Shown here piece after piece: positions 1 to 9,378 of a stretch of 40,165 nucleotides of DNA. Positions within the stretch are counted from its first letter, which is position 1. Each line of letters starts with the position of its first letter. Made by a program: the position numbers and the translations under genes. The notes under the pieces are model-generated. The model had not been told where the DNA came from. It saw only the letters and a program-made list of their open reading frames with translations, and ran no database searches. The DNA comes from JAYRWN01 sp041917975 (GTDB lineage: Bacteria; Bacteroidota; Bacteroidia; Chitinophagales; Saprospiraceae), in contig JAYRWN010000086.1 in the NCBI GenBank assembly GCA_041917975.1, positions 1 through 40,165 of the forward strand. Direction: 5' to 3'.

Positions 1-133
1 TCCATTAGAAGGTTTTAATAATAAAATTAAAGTACTTAAAAGAAAAGCTTACGGTTTTAGAGACCTTCAGTATTTTATTCTGAAAATTTTGGACCTCCAT
101 AATTACCGTCTCACGTACGCATTATTACGATGA
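1..133 (+). CDS. Transposase C-terminus, ISL3-like (cut by window edge)
   Basis: Reading frame 2 is open from the first base to a TGA at 131-133 and encodes 43 residues beginning PLEGFNNKIKVLKRKAYGFR. The segment EGFNNKIKVLKRKAYGFRD matches the C-terminal end of the DDE domain of ISL3-type (IS204/IS1001/IS1165) transposases, where the E is the last catalytic acid. The rest of the gene lies left of the window. The last nine bases overlap the end of the convergent HAD gene, so no terminal inverted repeat can sit between the two genes. It may be a relic, a single-copy domesticated transposase, or an element whose end lies inside the neighbour. Family assignment is from motif recall only. Confidence 0.72.
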   Translation, partial: PLEGFNNKIKVLKRKAYGFRDLQYFILKILDLHNYRLTYALLR

Positions 134-823
134 ACCTAATAATTTTATCACTTCTGTCCAATTGTAGACCTCATAATGTGCCTGAGGTTCATGATCTGCT
201 TTCGTTAAACTATTTTTATAATTGAACCAACAGGTGCGTGTACCTGCCTGTAGGCCTCCGTAAATATCTGCATGCAAATTGTCTCCTATTACTAGGCAGT
301 CCTGAGGATTCGAGCAATTTAAAGCCTCAAAAACAGCTAAAAAAAACTCTTTTTCGGGTTTAGCCCATCCAATTTCTCCGGAAATTAAAACTGCCTTAAA
401 TAAAGTTTCCAATCCTGACTTCTCCAGTCTTGGCCGCTGAACTTCAGCTAAACCATTTGTAATTAAGGCTAATGAATATTTTTGAGCCAAAAGCCTTAAT
501 GCTTCTACTGCCCCATCATAATAATGAACTGAATACTTGAGATGTGATACATACTTTAATTGAAAAACTATCGGATCGGTCCATTGATTAATTTGACCAA
601 AAAAATGGCTGAACCTCTGTTCCTTTAATTGTTCCCGGGTTATCTTTCCTTCTTCAAATGATTTCCAGTAAAACTTATTGATAGAAGTATATAGTTCACA
701 GTATGAAGGTTGGAAAAACAATTTACAATCGAAAAAAGCTTTTTCTAACGATTCATTCTGACAACGGTCAAAATCAAATATAGTGTGGTCAGCATCAATT
801 AATAAATTTTTGATCTGCATCAA
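125..823 (-). CDS. yjjG: HAD-superfamily hydrolase, YjjG-type pyrimidine 5'-nucleotidase
   Basis: A cytoplasmic 232-residue HAD phosphatase, likely a house-cleaning nucleotidase acting on non-canonical pyrimidine nucleoside monophosphates. All four HAD motifs are visible: DADHT at residues 10-14 (nucleophile Asp10, general acid Asp12), ITNG at 121-124, Lys155 in the GWAKPEK segment, and GDNLHAD at 180-186. The helical cap between motifs I and II has the size usual for the YjjG group. Start may be either of two adjacent ATG codons (823 or 820). It follows the 702-residue membrane gene by 49 bases on the same strand and probably shares its transcript. Its last codons overlap the transposase tail on the other strand, yet the C-terminus looks intact. 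The substrate is inferred from the family. Confidence 0.85.
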   Translation of the reverse strand: MMQIKNLLIDADHTIFDFDRCQNESLEKAFFDCKLFFQPSYCELYTSINKFYWKSFEEGKITREQLKEQRFSHFFGQINQWTDPIVFQLKYVSHLKYSVHYYDGAVEALRLLAQKYSLALITNGLAEVQRPRLEKSGLETLFKAVLISGEIGWAKPEKEFFLAVFEALNCSNPQDCLVIGDNLHADIYGGLQAGTRTCWFNYKNSLTKADHEPQAHYEVYNWTEVIKLLGSS

Positions 824-872
824 TGCGGTATTTTTACCTGACTGATTATTTTATATTCCTTATTAATAGGCC

Positions 873-2981
873 TTACTCCACTAATATTTCATCAATGAAC
901 AACCAGGATGGTTGACCTGGTGCATTGTGCCATTTTGGGTTGGTCATTTGGCTGGCTATTTTTACACGCAAATAACGAGAATTCTGTGGTTTAAAAATTA
1001 CATTGTAGTCAATAATTTGATTGATCTCAGCCTTCGCCAAAGCAGGGGATGTCTTAGAGCCTGCTAATTTAAATTTCTTCCCGTCCATAGATACCTCAAC
1101 CGTCATTCCACGTGGAGGAAATAAGTAGGACCCGATGTTAATGATTGACCCAATAGTTACCGAAGCCACTTCTACCGTATCACCTAAATCTATTACCGCT
1201 ATAACCGGTTGTTTTTGAAACCCCAGCCATTTGTTATCTGTAAATTCAACTGAGCCTTTTTTTAAGTCAATTAAACTATTCGCACCTTCTGCTTTATATC
1301 TTGGATTAGGCTGTTGAGCTAAAGTAACAGCTTTTGCTTTATACTTTTGTCGTACAAAGGTTTTTGCTGATACTTCACTGCTCACCCAACCTGACTTTAC
1401 AGCTTTGCAACGTACTGACGCAGTTTTATGTATATAAAAGGGACCTTGATATTTAAATTTTATTGAATCTGGTTCAGACCCATCCAAAGAATAATATATG
1501 TTCACGTCCTTAATATTCAGACGTAAGGTTATTTTTAAGGAATCTTTAAAAATTTCTTCGTCAGCTTGAATGGCTGGTGCTTTTAGTTGTATACTGTCAA
1601 ACTGTTCACTCAAATTCATACCGGTAAAGACTATAAGCTCTGGTAACATCCTTTGTAAGTTCCGCAATCCTTCATCAGTCACTTCGGTATCCCACACATA
1701 TAATTTGGTCATATGTTTTAACCCTTGTAGCGCATTAATACCTTTATCAGTAACCTTCGTGTTATATAGATTTAAACTTTCCAAATAGGGTAGTGTTTGC
1801 AAATGAACTAAGCCGGCATCGCTTATTTCGGTATTGTTTAATTGTACTTTTATCAAATGGGGAAATTGACTTAAATCCTTGAGCAAATCATCAGTAATCT
1901 TGCTTCCGCCTAGATCTAATGATATTAATTGTTTAGCAAATGGTTTTAATGCTTTTAAATCATCTCCTTCTATTTCTTGATTGGTTTTGAATTTACCTTC
2001 TACAAAAGGGTTATTTCGTGCATTTCTGGTAATAATAATACCTTTATTATTTACTTTTGCAATTTTATCATCCTTTGGCATGGGTAGGTCCAGGTTGTAC
2101 ACTGGATTTATTTTTTTGGTTTTCTTGGTAAGGATCGATTCAACTTCTGCAGTTTTTGAATAATCTTTAACCTTGCTTTCAAATGATTTATGTTCGGTAA
2201 TCCACCATTCCATTAATACAATTTCTTCTTTTGTTAATTGCCGTTTACCTTTTGGTGGCATATGATCATCATGATCTAGAGCTAAGTGAATGCGTTCCAT
2301 CATCAGGCTGTTTTTGACACTACCGGCTTCAAACACAGAGCCCGTCTCCCCTCCCTTTTGCAAGGCTGCAATTGAATGAAATGAAAGTTCTCCTTTTGCT
2401 TTTGTTTCATTATGACAACTACCGCATTTGTTTTGAATAATTGGATTAATTAGATCATCGAATACACTGGCTTCCTCCATCATCGCCATACTGGTTATAA
2501 CGGATTGCTCTTTTGTTATGTCTTTTGTTATATCTGGTAAACCTAAAGAATGTCTAATTCCTTGTGGAAGGTATTCCAGCAAGTATCCTGAGCCATGGGT
2601 TAATGTCGCTCCCAAATGACCGGTCAATAATAAATTGATTAACATTATTATCCAGAAAACCCCATAAATGGTAGATGTAAGCCCTGAATATTTTAAAATA
2701 TACAATATAAAGGATAAAATAAAAGTAAGTATTCCTGTAATTCTGTGCCAAAAAAGAATGTCATTTTCGAATCCGCCTTCATTCTGCAGACACAGACCGA
2801 AAATGACGGAAATTAATGCTGTGGTGGTACTCCAAAAAAGAGTTTTAGTAATAGCCAAATCCATAGACTTCTGTCCCTTACCCTTATTACCTACTTCTAA
2901 TATGGCAGCTAGAATAAGCATGCCGATAGGCAGGTGAAGTACTACCGGGTGGAATCGGCCAAGGAATCCAATTACTTCCAT
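873..2981 (-). CDS. Membrane-anchored cytochrome c / LRR / discoidin-like multidomain protein
   Basis: A 702-residue protein with an unusual domain chain. Residues 1-150 hold four hydrophobic helices of the DUF2231 type (HPVVLHLPIG near the start). Residues 180-262 form a planctomycete-type cytochrome c domain with the heme motif CGSCH at 186-190 and HMPPKGKR near 240-247, the likely axial Met region. Residues 340-455 are leucine-rich repeats (units such as LKHMTKLYVWDTEVTDEGL). Residues 485-560 resemble the chitobiase C-terminal/FN3-associated domain (YYSLDGSEPD), and 565-702 an F5/8 type C (discoidin) fold. It should be anchored in the inner membrane with the heme and binding domains in the periplasm. 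Role is unknown; electron transfer linked to envelope carbohydrate or protein binding is an inference. Confidence 0.8.
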   Translation of the reverse strand: MEVIGFLGRFHPVVLHLPIGMLILAAILEVGNKGKGQKSMDLAITKTLFWSTTTALISVIFGLCLQNEGGFENDILFWHRITGILTFILSFILYILKYSGLTSTIYGVFWIIMLINLLLTGHLGATLTHGSGYLLEYLPQGIRHSLGLPDITKDITKEQSVITSMAMMEEASVFDDLINPIIQNKCGSCHNETKAKGELSFHSIAALQKGGETGSVFEAGSVKNSLMMERIHLALDHDDHMPPKGKRQLTKEEIVLMEWWITEHKSFESKVKDYSKTAEVESILTKKTKKINPVYNLDLPMPKDDKIAKVNNKGIIITRNARNNPFVEGKFKTNQEIEGDDLKALKPFAKQLISLDLGGSKITDDLLKDLSQFPHLIKVQLNNTEISDAGLVHLQTLPYLESLNLYNTKVTDKGINALQGLKHMTKLYVWDTEVTDEGLRNLQRMLPELIVFTGMNLSEQFDSIQLKAPAIQADEEIFKDSLKITLRLNIKDVNIYYSLDGSEPDSIKFKYQGPFYIHKTASVRCKAVKSGWVSSEVSAKTFVRQKYKAKAVTLAQQPNPRYKAEGANSLIDLKKGSVEFTDNKWLGFQKQPVIAVIDLGDTVEVASVTIGSIINIGSYLFPPRGMTVEVSMDGKKFKLAGSKTSPALAKAEINQIIDYNVIFKPQNSRYLRVKIASQMTNPKWHNAPGQPSWLFIDEILVE

Positions 2982-3027
2982 AAATCAAACTAAATATTAA
3001 CAAACTGATAAGAAAATCAATCCGATT

Positions 3028-3050
3028 AGTATAGTTTTTTAGGCTATACT
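3028..3050. other. Inverted repeat between the aminopeptidase and cytochrome genes
   Basis: Arms AGTATAG (3028-3034) and CTATACT (3044-3050) are perfect complements around a nine-base loop. On the minus strand this lies 26 bases after the aminopeptidase stop and 47 bases before the cytochrome start. There is no clear T-run following it on the minus strand, so a terminator is doubtful; a leader hairpin or operator is equally possible. Confidence 0.3.
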
Positions 3051-3075
3051 CATCATAATATTATAATAATTATTA

Positions 3076-4452
3076 TCAATGATTAAATGCTGATTTTAAT
3101 TCCGCGATGGTTTTAGGAATTGGATCACCCAAAACTTGAACACCTTTTTCGGTAATTAAAATATTATCTTCTATCCGAACCCCTCCAAAACTGTAATAAT
3201 CTTTTAAGCTTTCGTAGTTGATAAAATCATCCAGACGCTTTTCTGCACTCCACTCCAGAATTAATTGTGGAATGAAATAAATTCCCGGTTCAACGGTTAA
3301 AACATATCCAGATTGTAATTTTTTGCCTAATCTTAAAGATTTTAGTCCAAATTGACTGCTGCGGGTTACTTCGCTATCATAACCTACCAAATCTTCACCC
3401 AGATTTTCCATGTCATGCACATCTAGTCCCAGCATATGACCCAATCCATGGGGAAAAAATAATGCATGTGCACCGGCTTCCACTGCTTCGTCCACATCCC
3501 CCTTCATGATGCCTAACTCTTTTAGACCCTTGGTAATGATTTTAGCGGCCAATAAATGAATAGATTTATAAGTGACTCCGGGTTTACAGGCATCAATACA
3601 TTTTAGGTTAGCTTCCAAAACCAACTGGTAAATTTCCTTTTGTTTACTTGTAAAATGGCCGGATACGGCAATAGTTCTGGTTATATCTCCAGCATAGTGC
3701 ATAGAAGACTCCGCCCCGAAATCACCTAGCAGTAATTGGCCTGTCTTCATTAAATTGTTGTACACATGGTTGTGTAATATTTGGCCATTTACAGTGATAA
3801 TGTTGGGATAAGCCGGCATGGTTCCATTTTTTAAAGCTACACTGGTCACTGCGGCATTTATCTCATGCTCAAATATGTTGGCTCTGGTCATTTGCATCAT
3901 AGTCAGGTGCATTTGACCGCTGATATTGACTCCCTTGACGATTTCTTCTATTTCTTGTTTTTCTTTTATACTCCTCTGTTTAATCACGGCGACTGTAAGT
4001 GCAGTTGAAGCCCTTAAAGAAATCTCTGGTAACTCTAAACCCAAGAATTCATGCAGTTGGATTTTTTGTTTATCACGGTAAGGGATCAAAAAGTGAACAT
4101 TTTTCGAACTTTTTAGTCTGCTAGAAAGGTCCTTAAGTTCACATACCTTGGAAAGGCCACTCTTGGAAGCTAACTCTTCAAGGGAGGTTTGTGGGCCCAT
4201 CCACACTGTGTCTTGTAAACTATAGTCGTCACCAAAAAGCGTGCTTTCACCGGAGTCAGTATCAAGCACTAAAGCCACCTCCGGTCTGTCGATACCGGTA
4301 AAGTACAAAAAAGTACTGTCTTGCCTAAAAGGATATCCATTATCAGCGTAATTCATTGGGGAAATGTCATTACCAAAGAGTACAATTAGTCCAGTCCTTA
4401 CTTCTTTGGCGAGCTCTTGGCGTCGATTTATATAAGTAGTCGTGTCAAACAT
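3076..4452 (-). CDS. pepP: Xaa-Pro aminopeptidase, M24B family
   Basis: A 458-residue aminopeptidase P that removes N-terminal residues preceding proline, with a dinuclear metal centre. An AMP_N domain spans residues 1-150 (NDISPMNYADNGYPFRQDS, FTGIDRPE). The catalytic pita-bread domain follows. All metal ligands are present: Asp244 (LLGDFGAE), Asp256 (YAGDITRT), His339 (HGLGHMLGLDVHD), Glu388 (VEPGIYF) and Glu428 (GVRIEDN). Length is normal for the family. No signal peptide is seen, so it is cytoplasmic. It is divergent from the M14 carboxypeptidase gene across a 136-base gap, placing two peptidases back to back. No Shine-Dalgarno is visible. Confidence 0.93.
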   Translation of the reverse strand: MFDTTTYINRRQELAKEVRTGLIVLFGNDISPMNYADNGYPFRQDSTFLYFTGIDRPEVALVLDTDSGESTLFGDDYSLQDTVWMGPQTSLEELASKSGLSKVCELKDLSSRLKSSKNVHFLIPYRDKQKIQLHEFLGLELPEISLRASTALTVAVIKQRSIKEKQEIEEIVKGVNISGQMHLTMMQMTRANIFEHEINAAVTSVALKNGTMPAYPNIITVNGQILHNHVYNNLMKTGQLLLGDFGAESSMHYAGDITRTIAVSGHFTSKQKEIYQLVLEANLKCIDACKPGVTYKSIHLLAAKIITKGLKELGIMKGDVDEAVEAGAHALFFPHGLGHMLGLDVHDMENLGEDLVGYDSEVTRSSQFGLKSLRLGKKLQSGYVLTVEPGIYFIPQLILEWSAEKRLDDFINYESLKDYYSFGGVRIEDNILITEKGVQVLGDPIPKTIAELKSAFNH

Positions 4453-4588
4453 ATTTATTTCTGCTAATTAAACGGGGAACCGAAAAATAATGAATTACTC
4501 CAAGACAAAAAATTAATAGACAGGAAACTGTTGGATTAAATTCGTTTATTTTGTTTCTAAAGTAATATTAACAAACATTAAATATCTT

Positions 4589-7051
4589 ATGAAGTATTTA
4601 AAAGTCAGTCTGTTATGTTTGTTTTGGCTTAACCAAGCTTTAAGTCAAAATATTTTATCTCCGCAAGATTTTTTGCCTCATCAGCTAGGAGATCAGTTTA
4701 CCCCTCACCATCTCTTAGTTGATTATCTTAAACACCTTGCCGAAAGAAGTCAAAAAGTAAAATTGATAGAATATGGACACACCAATGAAGGAAGACCTTT
4801 GTTTTTAGCCTTTATATCTAACGCAGATAATATTCAACGCCTGGAAGAAATTCGGGTCGACAATCTAAAACGAGCTGGAATCATATCAGGACAGGCGTCG
4901 AACCAACCAATATCTATCGTCTGGTTAAGTTTCAGTGTACATGGCAACGAGGCTTGTGGTTCAGAAGCCTCTATGCCAGTTATTTACGAATTGATCACCA
5001 ATCCACAGGCAGCCCGTTGGTTGGAGCATTCGGTAGTCATTATTGATCCGGCTGTTAATCCTGATGGTTACTCTCGTTACACCAACTGGAATCGGCAGGT
5101 AGTTAATCGTATCCTTACCCCAGATTATAACTCATTGGAACATCATGAACCATGGCCCGGTGGACGAACTAACCATTATTATTTTGATTTAAACCGCGAC
5201 TGGGCATGGCAATCTCAGATTGAATCAAAACAGCGAATTGTACAATATAAAAAATGGTTACCTCACATTGTAGCTGATTTTCATGAAATGGGGTATCAGG
5301 ATCCATACTATTTCGCACCGGCCGCACAGCCTTATCACGAATTAATAACACCTTGGCAACGAGATTTTCAAGTGACCATAGGGAAAAATCATGCTAAATA
5401 TTTTTCTGCCAATGGTTGGCTCTTTTACACAAAAGAAACTTTCGATCTGTTCTATCCCAGTTATGGAGACACATATCCCACCTATCATGGTGCCATAGGC
5501 ATGACTTATGAACAAGGCGGCAGTGGAACCGCCAGTCGCGGTATTCTCTTGCCTACCGGTGACACTCTGACACTACATGATCGAATTGCTCATCATGTCA
5601 CTACCGCATTATCGACAGTTGAAATGGGAGCAGTCCATCATGAATCCGTGGTTCAAGAATTTGAGAAATTTTATCATAACCGTAAACCCCTGAAATATTC
5701 CGGATTTTTAATTAAAAATACTTATCCCGCTAAGGTTAAGTTATTATGTGAATTGCTAGACTTAAATCATATAACTTATGGTACCATTTTAAAACCAACG
5801 ACAACTAAAGGACTCACTTACACTCACCTTATAACGAATACGATCCAAGTAGATTCTGGCGACCTCTTTATTCCAGTGGACCAACCCTATGCGGTTCTAA
5901 CCCACATTCTCTTTGAACCACAGCCAGCGCTTTCCGATTCTATGACATATGATATTACTGCTTGGGCTTTGCCTTATGCTTTTGGACTAGAGGCATATGC
6001 CTTAAATGAGAAATTAACATTTTCACCAGGGTACTCTCCACAACCCGTCACTGTGCCGACCGAGAAATTATTTTATGCCTACGCCATTCCTTGGACCTCC
6101 TCGACCAGTGTGAAAGCCTTATCTTATCTTTTAAAAAACAAAATCATCGTAAGATACGTCACGGAGTCTTTTGTTTCTGCCGGTCGAAATTTTCCTGCGG
6201 GAACTCTGCTAGTGCTTAGGGGCGATAATAGGAAAAATGGCGATTACCACCACTTAATTGGGCAACTGGCTATCCGTTGGTCCATTCCGGTAACTCCTCT
6301 CGACAATGGATTTTCATCTAGCGGTCCTGATTTTGGATCCGATCGGATGGTTATCATAAAACCCCAAAACATTTTGGTCGTTGGTCGAGAAGGTGTAAAT
6401 TCTAATGCATTTGGCCAAATATGGCATTTTTTTGAGCAGATTATTGAATATCCCTTAACGGTTATTAAACCAGATGATTTAAGACGTATTGACCTGGCTA
6501 CATACCACTGTCTTGTGATGCCGGAAGGTTCTTATGCCTTGGATAAAAACACTATGGATAAAGTCCGAGCTTGGGTGTCAAATGGCGGGAAAGTGCTGGC
6601 TATTGGCTCAGCTATTAATAATTTGAGGGCCGATGAAACATTTGCGTTGAAAGAAATAAAAATTGATCAGAATAAGGACTCCATTTCCACTCCCTTTGCT
6701 GCTCGATACCGGCATGACATTTCAGAAGATAACCCCGGTTCTATATTTAAAGTAAAGCTAGACAAGACTCATCCCCTGAGTTTTGGATTGAAAGATCCTT
6801 ATTTTACTTTGAAAACCAATACTTTATTGTTCGAAAAAATGCAACAAGATTGGAATGTAGGCTATCTGGATAATGAACTGTTTCATGTAGGCTTTACTGG
6901 TTCAAAACTGGTTCCAAAACTAAAAAATAGCTTAGTATTCGGCAAACGTAGCCTTGGAAGAGGATCCATTGTCTACATGGTTGACAACCCATTGTTTAGA
7001 GCTTTTTGGGAAGAAGGGCGCATATTGTTTGCCAACGCCTTATTTTTTTAA
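4589..7051 (+). CDS. Secreted M14 zinc carboxypeptidase
   Basis: An 820-residue exported metallocarboxypeptidase. A signal peptide covers residues 1-19 (hydrophobic core, cleavage after ALSQ). The M14 domain spans about 40-350: zinc ligands His118 and Glu121 in SVHGNEACGSEAS, the third ligand His232 in VADFHEMG, the substrate-binding NRDW at 202-205, and catalytic Glu308 in TYEQGGSG. The remaining C-terminal part, around 360-820, includes a region near 590-700 resembling a class I glutamine amidotransferase-like fold (NILVVGREGVN, VRAWVSNGGKVLAIG), as in many large Bacteroidota M14 proteins. It is monocistronic and convergent with the response regulator gene. The likely role is degradation of exogenous peptides or peptidoglycan; the precise substrate cannot be read from the sequence. 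Confidence 0.9.
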   Translation: MKYLKVSLLCLFWLNQALSQNILSPQDFLPHQLGDQFTPHHLLVDYLKHLAERSQKVKLIEYGHTNEGRPLFLAFISNADNIQRLEEIRVDNLKRAGIISGQASNQPISIVWLSFSVHGNEACGSEASMPVIYELITNPQAARWLEHSVVIIDPAVNPDGYSRYTNWNRQVVNRILTPDYNSLEHHEPWPGGRTNHYYFDLNRDWAWQSQIESKQRIVQYKKWLPHIVADFHEMGYQDPYYFAPAAQPYHELITPWQRDFQVTIGKNHAKYFSANGWLFYTKETFDLFYPSYGDTYPTYHGAIGMTYEQGGSGTASRGILLPTGDTLTLHDRIAHHVTTALSTVEMGAVHHESVVQEFEKFYHNRKPLKYSGFLIKNTYPAKVKLLCELLDLNHITYGTILKPTTTKGLTYTHLITNTIQVDSGDLFIPVDQPYAVLTHILFEPQPALSDSMTYDITAWALPYAFGLEAYALNEKLTFSPGYSPQPVTVPTEKLFYAYAIPWTSSTSVKALSYLLKNKIIVRYVTESFVSAGRNFPAGTLLVLRGDNRKNGDYHHLIGQLAIRWSIPVTPLDNGFSSSGPDFGSDRMVIIKPQNILVVGREGVNSNAFGQIWHFFEQIIEYPLTVIKPDDLRRIDLATYHCLVMPEGSYALDKNTMDKVRAWVSNGGKVLAIGSAINNLRADETFALKEIKIDQNKDSISTPFAARYRHDISEDNPGSIFKVKLDKTHPLSFGLKDPYFTLKTNTLLFEKMQQDWNVGYLDNELFHVGFTGSKLVPKLKNSLVFGKRSLGRGSIVYMVDNPLFRAFWEEGRILFANALFF

Positions 7052-7055
7052 ATTA

Positions 7056-7077
7056 ATTCCCCTGGTATCCGGGGAGT
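7056..7077. terminator. Possible hairpin between convergent genes
   Basis: Arms TCCCC (7058-7062) and GGGGA (7071-7075) plus a wobble and an A-T pair form a seven-pair stem with an eight-base loop just after the carboxypeptidase stop. No T-run follows on either strand, so it is at best a weak bidirectional terminator. Confidence 0.3.
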
Positions 7078-7137
7078 AATTGCTCAGGAAAAAGGAAATT
7101 TAAATGATAATTTAAACTAATTAACAAGACTTTGAAA

Positions 7138-7827
7138 TTAACAAACGAACCTGTATCCTGTACCCTTTAAGGTAACAATTTGCATACTATCATCTTCTTT
7201 AAGGAATTGTCGCAGCTTTAATATGTATACATCTAGATTACGTGAATTAAATAAATTATCATCTCCCCACAAGTCCTTTAATAGTTTACGACGATCAATA
7301 GCATGCATTCTATGCGAATACAAATAATGCAAAAGTTGTCCTTCTCGGTTTGACAGTTTTTGGACACGATCACCAAGGATTAATTCACCTCTTTTTTCAT
7401 TAAAAGAATATTTACCCAACGCAATGATTCCTTCTTTATCTTCCGTATGTCTAGTCCTGGATAATTGGAGCAGGTTTTCTATCCTAACTAATAGCTCTTC
7501 GAGGCTAAATGGTTTCTTAACGTAATCGTTTCCCCCAGATTTAAAACCCTTTAATACATCTTCAGTCATTACTTTGGCACTCAAAAAGATAATTGGAATT
7601 TTCGGAAAATTTTTCCGAATTATATGGCTTATGCTATAACCATCTTTATAGGGCAGCATGATATCAAGTATACAAATATCCGGTACGAAATTTTGCAGAA
7701 GAGGCTCAACTCCAGCCCCATCGGCAACCCAGGTTACATTATAACCCCGGTTTTCCAAGGTCTCCTTAACAATTTTGGCGAGGGCTTCCTCGTCCTCTAC
7801 ATACAGAATTTTTATCTGACCTTTCAT
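7138..7827 (-). CDS. Two-component response regulator, OmpR/PhoB family
   Basis: A 229-residue DNA-binding regulator. The receiver domain (1-118) has the acidic pair Glu11/Asp12, phosphoacceptor Asp55 (ICILDIMLP), Ser83 and Lys105 (DYVKKPFS). A winged-helix Trans_reg_C domain fills 130-229 (KLSNREGQLLHYLYSHR, then NLDVYILKLRQFL and GTGYRFVC). The start codon overlaps the stop of the sensor kinase by four bases (ATGA), so the two are translated together. The pair is divergent from the GLPGLI/outer-membrane genes and may control them; that is inferred from position. The target is otherwise unknown. Confidence 0.92.
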   Translation of the reverse strand: MKGQIKILYVEDEEALAKIVKETLENRGYNVTWVADGAGVEPLLQNFVPDICILDIMLPYKDGYSISHIIRKNFPKIPIIFLSAKVMTEDVLKGFKSGGNDYVKKPFSLEELLVRIENLLQLSRTRHTEDKEGIIALGKYSFNEKRGELILGDRVQKLSNREGQLLHYLYSHRMHAIDRRKLLKDLWGDDNLFNSRNLDVYILKLRQFLKEDDSMQIVTLKGTGYRFVC

Positions 7828-9245
7828 GCTGGTAAATCTATACTAAAAACAGTCTCTTTGCTGCTGGATCTAAAGGATATATGTCCTCCATGTTTGTTAA
7901 TGATATTTTTTACATAATTGAGACCCAAACCATGACCTTTTACATTATGTTCATCATAATTAGGAACTCTGAAAAATTTGTCAAAAATTTTATCTTGATA
8001 TTTTAATGGTATTCCTGGACCTGTATCTTCTACCTTCAGGGTTATCTTTTTGGTATCCTTTATTACCCTGATAGTGACATTTGGTTGATGGCCTCCATAT
8101 TTTAAGGCATTATCTACTAGATTAAATATAGCCTGGAAAAGATGTATTTTATCTCCCAATATGATGACAGGTGTTTCTGCAATTTGAACATTTACATCTG
8201 CTTTTAATTTTTCGACTTGCATTTGAAGGGCTTCGATGACCTCCTGAATAATATGGTTCATATTTACAGTTGTTATTTGCAGTTCAGGAGCACATTCATC
8301 CCATTGGGAGACATTAAGTACTTTATCTACTAATTTATCAAGGCGTCTTAATTCCCTTTGGCAAATGTCTAAATATTCAGTATTTACGGGCGTACTTGGA
8401 AAACCCGTTTGATTTCGAATAGCTTCTACAGCCACAGATGCGGTTGTCAAGGGTGTTTTTAATTCATGAGTCATGTTATTGATGAAGTCATTCTTAATCA
8501 GATTCAGATTTTTTTGTTTTTGAAGATTTGAATTAATCAGATAAAACGACAAAACCGTTAATAAGAACAGGGCAAACCCAAAAATGATCTCCGGACCCAT
8601 TTTCTTAAGAATATACCAAGAGTAACCATGTAAAACAACCGCATATTCTTTTCCGGTATTTATATCCTTGTAACTAGTACTGATAAGGCTAGGTGTTTTG
8701 GCATGCGTCTCGTTAGTCTTAATAATTAAATAAGGCAAAGAGAAGTTTTCTTTTTTAGCAATATTAGTAAAGTGATGTTTTAATAATTCCATAATTGCCG
8801 TATCAGTTTGTTCAGGAGTCCAAAGAAATCCTTCAGTAGGGTTGAAATTTACATGCAATGAGATTGTGCCAGGAATGTTGCTTGGCAGTCCGGGCAAAGA
8901 AATTATCGTATCATGATTTGTTTTATTTATTATTGAAGCTTGTGTTTTAAGTACTTTGGTTGTAGAAAAAGCGATAAATTTATGAGTGTCAGTTTGTATT
9001 GAATCAAAATCTGAATGCTTCTGGAATTTTGGCTTTTCTAAATTTGCTTCAAGCCTAAGGATTGTTTGTTGTACCAGAGAGTCTTCTATGTTGCGAATTG
9101 CTCTTACAAAAAGGAAGTTAGTTTCTTGAGTTAATTCGTTGATTCTCCCCTGGTAACTGTTTTTTAGCCATAGGACTATTAGGAGACTCAAGAGGAATAC
9201 ACTTCCTGCCATCATTATATAGGGCCAACTTGGTTTGAGCACCAT
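7824..9245 (-). CDS. Sensor histidine kinase
   Basis: A 473-residue membrane kinase. Two membrane helices, at about 9-27 and 217-238, enclose a periplasmic sensor of roughly 190 residues that I do not recognise. The second helix leads directly into the HisKA domain, with no HAMP domain evident; the phosphoacceptor is His260 in NNMTHELKTPLT. The ATPase domain shows the N box (FNLVDNALKYGG), G1 (VEDTGPGIP) and G2 (GHGLGLNYVK). It is the first gene of a kinase-regulator pair and ends overlapping the regulator start by four bases. The signal it detects is unknown; the divergent GLPGLI/beta-barrel genes suggest an envelope cue. Confidence 0.92.
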   Translation of the reverse strand: MVLKPSWPYIMMAGSVFLLSLLIVLWLKNSYQGRINELTQETNFLFVRAIRNIEDSLVQQTILRLEANLEKPKFQKHSDFDSIQTDTHKFIAFSTTKVLKTQASIINKTNHDTIISLPGLPSNIPGTISLHVNFNPTEGFLWTPEQTDTAIMELLKHHFTNIAKKENFSLPYLIIKTNETHAKTPSLISTSYKDINTGKEYAVVLHGYSWYILKKMGPEIIFGFALFLLTVLSFYLINSNLQKQKNLNLIKNDFINNMTHELKTPLTTASVAVEAIRNQTGFPSTPVNTEYLDICQRELRRLDKLVDKVLNVSQWDECAPELQITTVNMNHIIQEVIEALQMQVEKLKADVNVQIAETPVIILGDKIHLFQAIFNLVDNALKYGGHQPNVTIRVIKDTKKITLKVEDTGPGIPLKYQDKIFDKFFRVPNYDEHNVKGHGLGLNYVKNIINKHGGHISFRSSSKETVFSIDLPA

Positions 9246-9353
9246 GGTTAAGTTATAATATAAATGTATGTTTAATTGGCTTGTACAGGCTAATTTATTA
9301 ACAATAATTAACCTAATTTTAGTTTAATTAACTCTATTGTTCTTCGAAAGGAC

Positions 9354-9361
9354 TAAGTTTG
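9354..9361 (+). promoter_or_regulatory. -7 box TAAGTTTG for the GLPGLI gene
   Basis: TAAGTTTG fits the Bacteroidota sigma-A -7 consensus TAnnTTTG exactly. It lies 17 bases before the ATG at 9379. No good -33 TTG sits at 19-21 bases upstream, so support is the -7 match and position only. Confidence 0.45.
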
Positions 9362-9378
9362 TATAAAATTTGTTAAAA

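Noticed and set aside
9370..9378. TTG as start for the GLPGLI protein
   Set aside because: It adds three residues before a good signal peptide and lies too close to the predicted transcript start.
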